Shown here: piece after piece, positions 8,736 to 16,435 of the stretch
Position numbering within the stretch: position 1 is the stretch's first letter
Layout of the letters: every line of letters begins with the position of its first letter
Assembly (NCBI GenBank): GCA_020846655.1
Contig: JADLDL010000294.1
Coordinates: 1-49,886 of the forward strand
Direction of reading: 5' to 3'
Length of the DNA: 49,886 bases
Source: Saprospiraceae bacterium
Lineage (GTDB): Bacteria; Bacteroidota; Bacteroidia; Chitinophagales; Saprospiraceae
Made by a program: the position numbers and the translations under genes
The notes under the pieces: model-generated
The model's input: the letters and a program-made list of their open reading frames with translations, nothing else
Databases searched by the model: none
What the model was told of the DNA's origin: nothing

Positions 8736-8839
8736 GGTTGGTGGGTTAGAAGGTTAGAAGGTTGGAAGGTTAGAAGGTTGGAGGGTTAGAAGGTTAGAGG
8801 GTTAGAGGGTTAGAGGGTTAGAGGGGTGGAGGGTTGGGG
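8736..8839 (+). repeat. Tandem array of 8-bp GGTTRGAR units, left arm
   Basis: About thirteen head-to-tail octamers. The most regular are GGTTAGAA and GGTTAGAG, with four GGTTAGAG in a row at 8792-8823. The first unit (GGTTGGTG) and the last two (GGGTGGAG, GGTTGGGG) are degenerate. Runs of three G separated by TTAGA make the top strand a candidate for G-quadruplex folding. Perfect adjacent copies suggest recent slippage, so copy number may vary between strains. Confidence 0.9.
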
Positions 8840-8928
8840 GCAGCGCGAAGTCTTACTGTTTGGGATCGACAAAAGGTAAAAAACGATGCTCGATGCTCAT
8901 GAGCGTCTTCAGGCCCGGTATGGGACAT

Positions 8929-8982
8929 GGGGTTGTGTCAAAAGGTGCATTATCGAGAAAATGCACCTTTTGACACAGCCCC
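8929..8982. repeat. 23-bp stem hairpin at the centre of the palindromic element
   Basis: The arm at 8929-8951 (begins GGGGTTGTGTCAAAAGG) pairs with 8960-8982 (ends TTTTGACACAGCCCC) across an 8-nt loop. The only imperfection is a G-T pair. Just to the left is a perfect 10-bp palindrome, GCTCATGAGC (8895-8904). To the right is a small stem, CGGAC-GAA-GTCCG (8990-9002). No T-tract follows, so it does not look like a rho-independent terminator. Confidence 0.85.
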
Positions 8983-9058
8983 GGTTTGTCGGACGAAGTC
9001 CGGCTTACACGAGAGCGAGGTCTGAAGACTTCGCCCAGCAAGGGAATTACATCATACA

Positions 9059-9154
9059 CCAACCCTCCAACCCTCCAACCCTCCCACCCTCCAACCCTCT
9101 AACCCTCCAACCCTCTAACCCTCTAACCCTCCAACCTTCTAACCCTCTAACCTC
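9059..9154 (-). repeat. Tandem array of 8-bp units, right arm (inverted)
   Basis: Twelve octamers, mainly CCAACCCT and CTAACCCT, the reverse complement of the left-arm unit. Unit order differs from the left arm, so the arms have diverged by slippage while keeping the same unit and nearly the same length. Confidence 0.9.
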
Positions 9155-9170
9155 CCAACTAAGATAGTAT

Positions 9171-9212
9171 AAAAAAGCCGCAAAAACAGTGCAGATGCAC
9201 GGCTTTTGCGGC
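9171..9212 (-). terminator. Rho-independent terminator of the small membrane protein gene
   Basis: Read on the minus strand, GCCGCAAAA (complement of 9204-9212) pairs with TTTTGCGGC (complement of 9177-9185), with a small inner stem GTGCA/TGCAC (9189-9200), and then runs into six U residues (complement of AAAAAA at 9171-9176). It lies 46 bp downstream of the stop of the 42-codon gene, which supports that gene being real and separately transcribed. Confidence 0.8.
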
Positions 9213-9257
9213 CTCCCGGCACGCTTGCTCAGGTAATACCTGTGGCTTACTTGGGCC

Positions 9258-9386
9258 TTACTTGGGAAAATCCAGAACCATGTTCCGGTTGTACAACATC
9301 AGTACCAATGCCGTGAAAAAGAAAAGGAACATGAGTATATACAGGATGCAGTACCCCTTGCCGCGTGAATTGGGAATGTTCTCCAT
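9258..9386 (-). CDS. Small single-span membrane protein, 42 residues
   Basis: Not recognised. The reverse-strand ATG at 9384-9386 opens a 42-codon frame ending in TAA at 9258-9260. It begins MENIPNSRGKGYC, continues with one strongly hydrophobic helix (about residues 13-35, rich in Leu, Phe and Met) and ends in a short polar tail, NRNMVLDFPK. The positive charge before the helix (R8, K10) predicts the N-terminus inside. A good rho-independent terminator follows. TATTTTTG (complement of 9425-9432) is a possible -7 box about 40 bp upstream. A longer frame on the same strand at 9299-9553 is less convincing because it is basic, low-complexity and has no terminator in register. Small membrane proteins of this type often go unannotated. 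Confidence 0.6.
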   Translation of the reverse strand: MENIPNSRGKGYCILYILMFLFFFTALVLMLYNRNMVLDFPK

Positions 9387-9695
9387 ATTTCGTTCGAATT
9401 GATGAGTGGCGATAAAAAGTGGGGCAAAAATAAAAAGTGTGGGGGAAGAAAGAACCTGCGGGCCGGTTTTTTTGGAGGCAATCGATGTTTATACAGAATT
9501 GTTTTAAAGAAAGAAGTTTCCGTTTGTCGGCAAAAAAACGACATTTCTCTCAAAAATAGAGGCTTGGCAAAAATGGACTATCTTTGCAGCCCCGGTGTTG
9601 ACCAGCCCAAAACAGGACCCGGGTTGCCTGAAAAAGCGGTTGCGTATCTTTTTCTGACAGGATACTCAGGCAATCCCGAACACCGGCACGGAGCT
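9387..9695 (+). promoter_or_regulatory. mutL promoter and leader region
   Basis: This 309-bp gap has no supported gene. It holds an exact Bacteroidota -7 box, TATCTTTG, at 9579-9586, although no good TTTG sits at the right distance upstream. A second possible pair is TTG at 9624-9626 with TATCTTTT at 9645-9652. The leader contains an inverted pair, GGGTTGCCTGA (9621-9631) and TCAGGCAATCCC (9666-9677), that could fold just before the mutL ATG. Confidence 0.45.
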
Positions 9696-11603
9696 ATGAC
9701 AAATGTAATCCAGTTATTGCCGGACAGCGTAGCCAACCAAATTGCGGCGGGAGAAGTAGTTCAACGGCCTTCCTCCGTGGTCAAAGAGTTGATGGAAAAC
9801 GCCATCGATGCCGGCGCCACTCAGATAAAACTTATTGTCCGGGATGCCGGAAAATCCCTCATACAAGTGGTGGACGATGGCTGTGGCATGTCCGAAACCG
9901 ATGCCCGGATGTGCTTTGAGCGCCACGCGACCTCCAAAATCCGGGAAGCCAAAGATTTGTTTGCGATCCGCACGATGGGTTTCCGGGGCGAGGCAATGGC
10001 TTCTATTGCAGCGGTAGCACAGGTGGAGATGCGCACCCGCCGGGCCATTGAAGAATTGGGCACCCGGGTGGTGGTGGAAGATTCGACCATTCGGGCGCAT
10101 GAGCCTTGCCAAGCGCCTACCGGTACGAGCATCGCGGTCAAAAATCTGTTTTTCAACGTGCCGGCCCGCCGCAATTTTTTGAAAAGCGACCCGGTGGAAA
10201 TGCGCCATATTCTCGACGAGTTTCAGCGGATTGCTTTGTCCAACCCCGATTTGTTTTTTTCGTTTCACCACAACGACCAGGAACTATTCCACCTGCCAGC
10301 GGGCAATTTGCGCCAGCGCATTGTCAAAATATTTGGCGAGGGGGTGAATAAAAAACTCGTGCCAGTGCAGGAAGAAACCGATATCCTGAAAATCGGCGGC
10401 TTTGTGGGCAAACCCGACTATTTCAAAAAATCGCGCGGCGAACAGATCTTTTTTGTCAACCGTCGCTTTATCAAAAGCAATTACCTGCACCACGCTGTCG
10501 TGAGTGCCTTTGAAGAACTGCTGCCGCCGGATACCTATCCGCTGTATGTCCTGTTTCTGGATATCGACCCGGCGCGTATCGATATTAACGTACACCCGAC
10601 CAAGCAAGAGATCAAGTTTGACGACGAAAAACTGGTGTACAACGTGCTCAAAGTAACCGTGCGCCATGCCTTGGGCGCCCACAGCGTAACGCCTACCCTC
10701 GATTTTGAACAGGAGCCCGCTTTCCAGGCGCGCCCGGCCAAAACCCCTACCCTGTACCCTGGTAGCGAGCCCAAATCGTCGGTGCGCGATTACCCCTCCA
10801 AAACACCTGACCGGCTGAACGCCGACAACCTGCGCAACTGGCAACGCCTGTACGAAGGCCTGGATATGCTCGATACGAGCCGGACGGCGGACCCATCGGT
10901 CAATCCATTTCCGGGTATCCCCTCGGCCGGCAGTTATGGCGAAGACGAAGACCTGGTCCGTTCCCAGCCGGCTATGGATCTTCGGCCCAGTACCAGCCCC
11001 AGCGAAATGGACGATGAGAGCAGTTCGTTTTCGAAAGGCCAAAAGGAGCCGTATCAGATTCACGGTCAGTATATTGTAAGCCAGATCAAATCCGGATTTC
11101 TGTTGATTGACCAGCAAGCCGCCAGCGAACGGATTTTGTACGAACGGTACCTGGAAACGCTGCGGCAGCAACCCGTAGCCACCCAACAGGCGCTGTTTCC
11201 CAAAACCATAGAGCTCTCACCCGCCGACGCCACCTTGTTGCGCGAAATTCTGTCGGACATCAACCACCTGGGTTTCGATATCGCCGAATTTGGCGGCGAC
11301 GCTTTTATCGTCCACGGCGCGCCGAGCGATATGGGGGCCGGTGTCACGGAAGAGCTCCTGCTCGAACGCCTGCTCACCCAGTACAAAAACAACCTTGACC
11401 TCGACCTTGGCGTTCAGGAAAACCTGGCGCGGGCGATGGCCCGCAGCGCAGCCATCAAGCGAGGCCAACTGCTTACGGTGCTGGAAATGCAGGACCTCAT
11501 CGATCAGTTGTTTGCCTGTTCGGCTCCCTACCGGAGCCCAGCCGGCCGCACCTGTTTTATTACCTACGACCTGGATGAACTCCAGAAGCGTTTCAATGCA
11601 TAA
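9696..11603 (+). CDS. mutL: DNA mismatch repair protein MutL
   Basis: Mismatch-repair mediator with a GHKL ATPase. Of 635 residues, the N-terminal third carries QIAAGEVVQRPSSVVKELMENAIDAGA, DDGCGMSETDA, the ATSKI motif, MGFRGEAMASIA and GTSIAVKNLFFNVPARRNFLK. A variable acidic/Ser-rich linker (about 340-440) precedes the C-terminal dimerisation domain. The start at 9696 (MTNVIQLLPDSVANQIAAGE) matches the family; the frame is open upstream to 9399 but that is leader. In the C-terminal domain the endonuclease motif DQHA(X)2E(X)4E reads DQQAASERILYE, and the usual late Cys/His motifs are altered, so metal-dependent nicking is uncertain. It heads a tight co-directional run with two rhomboids, a nuclease-like protein and cysS. 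Confidence 0.95.
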   Translation: MTNVIQLLPDSVANQIAAGEVVQRPSSVVKELMENAIDAGATQIKLIVRDAGKSLIQVVDDGCGMSETDARMCFERHATSKIREAKDLFAIRTMGFRGEAMASIAAVAQVEMRTRRAIEELGTRVVVEDSTIRAHEPCQAPTGTSIAVKNLFFNVPARRNFLKSDPVEMRHILDEFQRIALSNPDLFFSFHHNDQELFHLPAGNLRQRIVKIFGEGVNKKLVPVQEETDILKIGGFVGKPDYFKKSRGEQIFFVNRRFIKSNYLHHAVVSAFEELLPPDTYPLYVLFLDIDPARIDINVHPTKQEIKFDDEKLVYNVLKVTVRHALGAHSVTPTLDFEQEPAFQARPAKTPTLYPGSEPKSSVRDYPSKTPDRLNADNLRNWQRLYEGLDMLDTSRTADPSVNPFPGIPSAGSYGEDEDLVRSQPAMDLRPSTSPSEMDDESSSFSKGQKEPYQIHGQYIVSQIKSGFLLIDQQAASERILYERYLETLRQQPVATQQALFPKTIELSPADATLLREILSDINHLGFDIAEFGGDAFIVHGAPSDMGAGVTEELLLERLLTQYKNNLDLDLGVQENLARAMARSAAIKRGQLLTVLEMQDLIDQLFACSAPYRSPAGRTCFITYDLDELQKRFNA

Positions 11604-11648
11604 TCCTGCTTCAGCATCTAAAATCCTCCATCCAGTAGAACCCGGAAC

Positions 11649-12320
11649 ATGTCCTATTACCAGTTTTACCAACCGTTCACCGGTGTAGTTCGGCATCTGA
11701 TCATCATGAACGCGCTGATGTTTATTGGCACCTATATTATTTTAGGCTCTGAAGTGGTGAATGAAAGTACCTACCAAATGGAATCGCTCGGGCGCATGCA
11801 CTTGGCCGCTTATTTGCCGGGCTCTGAACATTACCAGCCGTTTCAGATCGTTACGTATATGTTTATGCACGCCGATCCGCGCCACCTGATCTTTAACATG
11901 CTGAGTTTGTATTTTTTTGGGCCGATGGTGGAAATGGTATGGGGGCACAAGCGTTTTTTGTTTTACTACCTCGCTTGTGGCATTGGCGCCTGGGTGCTGC
12001 ACATGGGCGTCCAATGGTGGGAACTGGAACGTATGGGCTATGACCCAACCGGCTGGAACGGCGCCATGCTCGGCGCTTCCGGCTCAGTTTTTGGTATTTT
12101 AATTGCGTTTGGGTATTTGTTTCCCAATCAGGTGATCAATATGATTTTCCCACCCATTGCGATCAAAGCCAAGTATCTGGTGTTAATCATGGCGGGCGTT
12201 GAGTTGTTTTATGGTGTGCGCGGCGATGCCACCGGTATTGCCCACTACGCGCACCTGGGCGGCGGCTTGTGCGGGTTCATCCTCATCCTGATCTGGAACC
12301 GCTTCCGCCTACCGTCCTGA
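11649..12320 (+). CDS. Rhomboid-family intramembrane serine protease (first of two)
   Basis: Inner-membrane protease that cuts transmembrane substrates. The 223 residues are almost entirely membrane helices. The catalytic pair is visible: Ser144 in GASGSVFG and His202 in AHLGGG, supported by H74/H79 and N83 in MFMHADPRHLIFNMLSLYFFG. It starts 45 bp after mutL and ends 42 bp before a second rhomboid, so it probably shares a transcript. No cytosolic domain is present. The family assignment is firm; the substrate is unknown. Confidence 0.9.
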   Translation: MSYYQFYQPFTGVVRHLIIMNALMFIGTYIILGSEVVNESTYQMESLGRMHLAAYLPGSEHYQPFQIVTYMFMHADPRHLIFNMLSLYFFGPMVEMVWGHKRFLFYYLACGIGAWVLHMGVQWWELERMGYDPTGWNGAMLGASGSVFGILIAFGYLFPNQVINMIFPPIAIKAKYLVLIMAGVELFYGVRGDATGIAHYAHLGGGLCGFILILIWNRFRLPS

Positions 12321-12362
12321 CAATATTTTCCAATATCCCAATATCCTAATATCTACTAAATT

Positions 12363-13289
12363 ATGGCGCTTTTTGGTTCTATATGGGATGACATCCGGCA
12401 TACGTTCCGGATCGGCAACATGGTGACGCGCCTGGTCATCGTGAACTTTAGTGTGTTTATCCTGGTCAACCTGGTGCGGTTGGTTTTGCTGATTGTGTTG
12501 GGGCCGGACGAGGCTGAATTGCAGCTCTGGGAAGGCTTACAGTGGTTGTGTATGCCGTCGACGGGGCGCGAATTATTGTTCCATCCCTGGTCGCCGCTGA
12601 CCCACATGTTTTTGCATGAAAACTTCTGGCATGTGGTGAATAACATTATCGGCCTGTACCTGTTTGGGGTGATCGTGGGCGACCTGATCGGCGACCGGCG
12701 CATACTACCGGTTTACCTCCTGGGTGGTTTGTTTGGTGGCCTGATGTTTATGCTCTCGGCTCAGTTTGTGCCGTTTGTCGGCAGTTATGCACTGGGCGCA
12801 TCGGGCGCTGTGATGGCCCTGGCGGGCACGGCACTGATCCTGGCGCCGGAATACCGCGTCCGGCTGTTCTTGCTCGGCGAAGTAAAAGTTAAATATATCG
12901 TGCTGATTCTGTTGTTGTTCGACCTGATCGGCGTAGCCAACCGCTTCAATTCGGGCGGCCATATTGCGCACCTGGGCGGATTTGCCATGGGTTGTTTTTT
13001 TGTCTACCGGCTCCGCGACGGACACGATTGGGCCGAGCCCATCAACCGCCTGCTCGACCGGATTGCCGGCTGGTTCACCCCCGGCCGTTCGGCCAGGCCC
13101 AACAAGCGCAAACCGCAAAAAGCCTATTCGGGCACCTTCACCGCCACCAGAGGCGGCCTGGCTCCACAAGACGAACCTTCCTACCAGGAACGCCTGGACG
13201 CTATTTTGGATAAAATCAAAGAAAAAGGGTACGAAAACCTGACACCCGAAGAAAAAGAATTCCTGTACAACGCCAGCAAAAAGAAGTAG
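12363..13289 (+). CDS. Rhomboid-family protease with soluble C-terminal tail (second of two)
   Basis: A 308-residue relative of the preceding protein, only partly similar. Ser148 (GASGAVM) and His203 (IAHLGG) form the catalytic dyad, with HMFLHENFWHVVNN (81-94) supplying the conserved His/Asn. After the last helix comes a basic, Gly/Pro-rich linker (about 225-270) and a charged C-terminal motif, ERLDAILDKIKEKGYENL followed by TPEEKEFLYNASKK. Tails of this kind recur in Bacteroidota rhomboids and are predicted to be cytosolic. It begins 42 bp after the first rhomboid and precedes the EEP-domain gene by 21 bp. Confidence 0.9.
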   Translation: MALFGSIWDDIRHTFRIGNMVTRLVIVNFSVFILVNLVRLVLLIVLGPDEAELQLWEGLQWLCMPSTGRELLFHPWSPLTHMFLHENFWHVVNNIIGLYLFGVIVGDLIGDRRILPVYLLGGLFGGLMFMLSAQFVPFVGSYALGASGAVMALAGTALILAPEYRVRLFLLGEVKVKYIVLILLLFDLIGVANRFNSGGHIAHLGGFAMGCFFVYRLRDGHDWAEPINRLLDRIAGWFTPGRSARPNKRKPQKAYSGTFTATRGGLAPQDEPSYQERLDAILDKIKEKGYENLTPEEKEFLYNASKKK

Positions 13290-13310
13290 CAACCCCGGTG
13301 TTGCCCAAAA

Positions 13311-14357
13311 ATGACGCGCCTGCTTACTCATACCACTAAAATTATTAGCGCCGGGGTTATTGTGCTGACCTTCCTGTCGTATCTGGCGCCATACGTCAAC
13401 CCCGGCTTGTTTCGCTGGCTGGCTTTTTTCGGCACGGCTTTTCCCTGGTGCCTGTTGGCCAACCTGATCCTCCTGCTGGTCTGGGCCTTTCGGGCCCACC
13501 GGTTTGCCCTGTATCATTTGGGGATACTACTCTTTGGCTGGACCTATGTCAGCGGTTTCGTAGGCTTGAACCTGGGCAAAGACGTCATTCCCGAAGGCGC
13601 TATCTCCATCGCTACCCACAACCTCGGCGGCTTGTTTCGCGGCATCCACCTCGAGCAAGGCGAATGGGAAAAAATTCGCAATGACTACGCCGACTACCTG
13701 CGCGAGCATGGCAATCCCGATATCCTCTGCACCCAAGAAACCGCCCGCAAATTTTATCCTCCAATTGCGGAACGCATGGGCTATAAATATACGTTCAACC
13801 TGAAAAAAGGAACCGTCATCCTCAGCCGCTATCCGATGGAAGCGGGCGGCGATGTGCCCTTTGCCAACACCTCCAACTCCAGCCTTTGGGTCGACATCCG
13901 GGTACAAGGGCGCCTGCTGCGGGTGTACAATATCCACCTCCAATCCAACCGCGTTACCCAGGACACGGAAAAAATGATCGACGATCCGGAACTCGACAAA
14001 CAGGAAACCTGGAAAGACATCAACAAGGTGCTGCGCAAAGTGGGCGGCGCTACCAGCATCCGGGCCGGCCAGGCAGCCCAACTGCGCGAACACATCGCCG
14101 CTTGCCCCCACCCGGTAATCCTGTGCGGCGATTTCAACGACACCCCAAATTCCTACGTCTACGACCTGCTCGCCGAAGGCATGACCGATACCTTCCGCGA
14201 ACGCGGCTTCGGCCTCGGAACCACGTTTTCCGGCGCCCTGCCCTTTCTTCGCATCGACTATATCCTCACCGGCCCCAGCGTCAAAACCTATGCCTGCCAT
14301 GTAGCCCATGGATCGCTATCCGACCACTATCCGGTGTTTGCCACCCTGGGTTTTTGA
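13311..14357 (+). CDS. Membrane-anchored endonuclease/exonuclease/phosphatase family protein
   Basis: Residues about 10-90 form three membrane segments. The rest is an EEP (DNase I-like) domain: ISIATHNLGGLFRG, the metal-binding Glu in ILCTQET, YNIHLQSNR, CGDFNDTPNS, DYILTGPSV and the terminal SDHYPVFATL containing the catalytic Asp-His pair. All core catalytic residues are present. With the anchor, the active domain should sit outside the cytoplasmic membrane or inside, depending on topology that I cannot fix. It lies 21 bp after the second rhomboid and 28 bp before cysS. Substrate (nucleic acid, lipid phosphate or other phosphodiester) cannot be told. Confidence 0.85.
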   Translation: MTRLLTHTTKIISAGVIVLTFLSYLAPYVNPGLFRWLAFFGTAFPWCLLANLILLLVWAFRAHRFALYHLGILLFGWTYVSGFVGLNLGKDVIPEGAISIATHNLGGLFRGIHLEQGEWEKIRNDYADYLREHGNPDILCTQETARKFYPPIAERMGYKYTFNLKKGTVILSRYPMEAGGDVPFANTSNSSLWVDIRVQGRLLRVYNIHLQSNRVTQDTEKMIDDPELDKQETWKDINKVLRKVGGATSIRAGQAAQLREHIAACPHPVILCGDFNDTPNSYVYDLLAEGMTDTFRERGFGLGTTFSGALPFLRIDYILTGPSVKTYACHVAHGSLSDHYPVFATLGF

Positions 14358-14385
14358 ATCCATCAAACTTCATACCTTTACCCGC

Positions 14386-15897
14386 ATGAACACGACCAAC
14401 CACACCCTCAAACTTTACAATAGCCTCCACGGCAAAAAAGAAGTATTTGAACCCCTGGAATCGGGCCATATCGGCATGTATGTGTGCGGCCCCACCGTGT
14501 ACAGCGATGTGCACCTGGGCAACTGCCGCACCTTCACCAGTTTCGACATCATCTACCGCTACCTGCTCCACCTGGGGTATAAGGTGCGGTACGTGCGCAA
14601 CATCACCGATGTAGGCCACCTGACCGACGACGGCGAAGACCGCATGGCCAAAGGCGCCAAAGTAGCCCAACTCGAACCCATGGAGGTGGCCCAGCGGTAC
14701 ACCGTGGGTTTCCACGATATGATGCGGATCTTTAATAACCGTCCGCCCAGTATCGAACCCCGCGCTACCGGTCATATCCCGGAACAAATTGACATCGTGA
14801 AAGATATCATAGAGCGCGGCTACGGCTACGAACGCAACGGATCGGTGTATTTCAACGTGCGCAAATTCGATAGCGAAAACCCCGGCATCTACGGCCAACT
14901 CTCCGGCCGGGTACTCGACGATCTCCTGGCAGAAAGCCGCGACAACCTCAAAAGCCAGGACGAAAAAGACGACCCCGCCGATTTCGCCATCTGGATGAAA
15001 GCCCGGCCCGGCGACATCATGGTGTGGAAAAGCCCCTGGTCGGTGGGTTTCCCGGGCTGGCACCTCGAATGCTCGGCCATGAGCACCAAATACCTGGGCA
15101 CCACCTTCGATATCCATGGAGGCGGCAACGACCTGAAATTCCCGCACCACGAAAATGAAATTGCCCAACACCACGGCGCCTGCGGCTGCTCGCCCGTTCG
15201 CTATTGGTTGCACACCAACATGCTGCTGCTGAACGGCAAAAAAATGAGCAAATCGGACGGCAACACCATCACTCCGGTAGAACTGTTTACCGGGGCCAGC
15301 CCCTTTGTCAGCAAAGGCTACTCGCCCATGGTCGTGCGCTTTTACATGCTGCAAGCCCACTACGGCAGCCCGCTCGACATCACCGACGAAGCCCTGCAAG
15401 CCGCCGAAAAAGGCTACCGCAAATTGATGGAAATCAACAAGATTCTCCAAAAATTTGAAGCCAACCCCGCTGCTTACGACGGCTCCGAAACCGACTCCGA
15501 CCGCGCCATCCTCCAATTGGTGGCCGAGGCCTATGCCGGTATGGACGACGATTTCAACACCGCTATCGCCCTGGCTGCCCTCAACGAACTGGGTAGTTTT
15601 GTGCATAAACTCGCCAACCAACAACTGGCCGCTACCGATGTGTCGCCCTGGGTAATTGAACGCCTGAAAACCGTTTTCCTGACCTTTATTTTTGACATTT
15701 TTGGCCTGCTCGACGAAACCGAAAACAACAGCGACAACGGCACCCTGGAAGGCTTGATGAACCTCGTGCTCGATATCCGTGCCGATGCCCGTACCCGAAA
15801 AGACTGGGGCACCAGCGACAAGATCCGCGACGGCCTGGCCGCTGCCGGCATCGCCGTGAAAGACGGCAAAGAAGGGACTAGTTGGGCCAAGATCTGA
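14386..15897 (+). CDS. cysS: Cysteinyl-tRNA synthetase
   Basis: Class I aminoacyl-tRNA synthetase. The 503-residue protein has the zinc and nucleotide-binding start YVCGPTVYSDVHLGN (HIGH equivalent HLGN), the zinc ligands in WHLECSAMS and the HHENE stretch, and the KMSKS loop in LNGKKMSKSDGN (about 285-289). The ATG at 14386 gives MNTTNHTLKLYNSLHGKKE, as in homologues; the frame is open upstream into the end of the preceding gene. TACCTTTA at 14372-14379, only six bases before the ATG, is one mismatch from a -7 box, but transcription from upstream is as likely. It ends 18 bp from the convergent META lipoprotein gene. Confidence 0.96.
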   Translation: MNTTNHTLKLYNSLHGKKEVFEPLESGHIGMYVCGPTVYSDVHLGNCRTFTSFDIIYRYLLHLGYKVRYVRNITDVGHLTDDGEDRMAKGAKVAQLEPMEVAQRYTVGFHDMMRIFNNRPPSIEPRATGHIPEQIDIVKDIIERGYGYERNGSVYFNVRKFDSENPGIYGQLSGRVLDDLLAESRDNLKSQDEKDDPADFAIWMKARPGDIMVWKSPWSVGFPGWHLECSAMSTKYLGTTFDIHGGGNDLKFPHHENEIAQHHGACGCSPVRYWLHTNMLLLNGKKMSKSDGNTITPVELFTGASPFVSKGYSPMVVRFYMLQAHYGSPLDITDEALQAAEKGYRKLMEINKILQKFEANPAAYDGSETDSDRAILQLVAEAYAGMDDDFNTAIALAALNELGSFVHKLANQQLAATDVSPWVIERLKTVFLTFIFDIFGLLDETENNSDNGTLEGLMNLVLDIRADARTRKDWGTSDKIRDGLAAAGIAVKDGKEGTSWAKI

Positions 15898-15915
15898 GCG
15901 CCGGGCTGCTTTGCT

Positions 15916-16305
15916 TTATTTGAAAACTGCCACCAATTTGGTGCCGGCATACAAATGCAAACGCCCCTCGCGGATCGCGTAATTATCCACCGTCGTCAGC
16001 ACAGTCATGTAGGCCGATTCCCAGTCAGCCACCGCTGCGCAATATTTTTTCGTGGCCATAGCCGGCCCGAAACGCAAGACGCTGGGCTCCGATTTTTCGT
16101 ACGTACCGTTGTAGTTGTTGCAGGAATTGTTGCCCGAAAAACGCTTGCCCGAGCCCTCAAAACGAAGGGTGACCGCCACATCAGCTGGCAGGGTTTTGTT
16201 TTTCAGTTCAAGCAATTGCCAGTCGCGCTGGAGCGGGAAATCGCTTGGCGCCTTGCAGCAGGTCAGGGCGGTAGCGCCCAAGATCAGGAAAAGGAAGTAA
16301 CGCAT
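15916..16305 (-). CDS. META-domain lipoprotein (HslJ-like)
   Basis: A 129-residue lipoprotein: signal MRYFLFLILGATALTCC, then a META domain with DWQLLELKNKTLPADVAVTLRFE, the hallmark FSGNNSCNNYNGTYE and RFGPAMATKKYC. META/HslJ proteins are periplasmic or outer-membrane proteins with a small beta fold, linked in some bacteria to stress or heat-shock responses; the molecular role is unclear. The start is the ATG right before the signal (complement of 16303-16305); the frame is open 27 codons further upstream without a signal. It is convergent with cysS and divergent from the QC-like gene. Confidence 0.83.
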   Translation of the reverse strand: MRYFLFLILGATALTCCKAPSDFPLQRDWQLLELKNKTLPADVAVTLRFEGSGKRFSGNNSCNNYNGTYEKSEPSVLRFGPAMATKKYCAAVADWESAYMTVLTTVDNYAIREGRLHLYAGTKLVAVFK

Positions 16306-16435
16306 TGTGTATTGCTTTGGTGATGAATACGGAGCACTGGAACCATTCTTCCAGTCGTTTGGTGCATAAGTACGGTGGAGCAGCAATTCAGCGGCAGAAA
16401 TTCACGTTCTTTGCCGCAAATTTTTACGTCTACCT

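Larger units (their letters stand above)
8736..9154. repeat. Nested palindromic element bounded by inverted 8-bp repeat arrays
   Basis: The roughly 600-bp gap between the recG start and the small membrane protein gene is dominated by one symmetric structure. Outer arms are inverted arrays of an 8-bp unit, GGTTRGAR at 8736-8839 (about 13 units) and its reverse complement at 9059-9154 (12 units). Inside lies a perfect 10-bp inverted pair, GCGAAGTCTT at 8845-8854 and AAGACTTCGC at 9025-9034. In the middle is a 23-bp hairpin. The three layers are centred at about 8945, 8940 and 8955. It holds no convincing gene. It lies between divergent transcripts, so it is not a simple terminator. Confidence 0.85.

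Noticed and set aside
8736-9154. Possible CRISPR array
   Set aside because: Units are 8 bp, adjacent, without spacers, and inverted arms are present.
8853-9167. Short frames inside the palindromic element (both strands)
   Set aside because: They translate the hairpin and the octamer arrays into low-complexity sequence with no start signal or similarity.
9299-9553. 84-codon minus-strand frame overlapping the small membrane protein gene
   Set aside because: Basic, low-complexity translation. The 42-codon frame has a better start, a membrane helix and a terminator.
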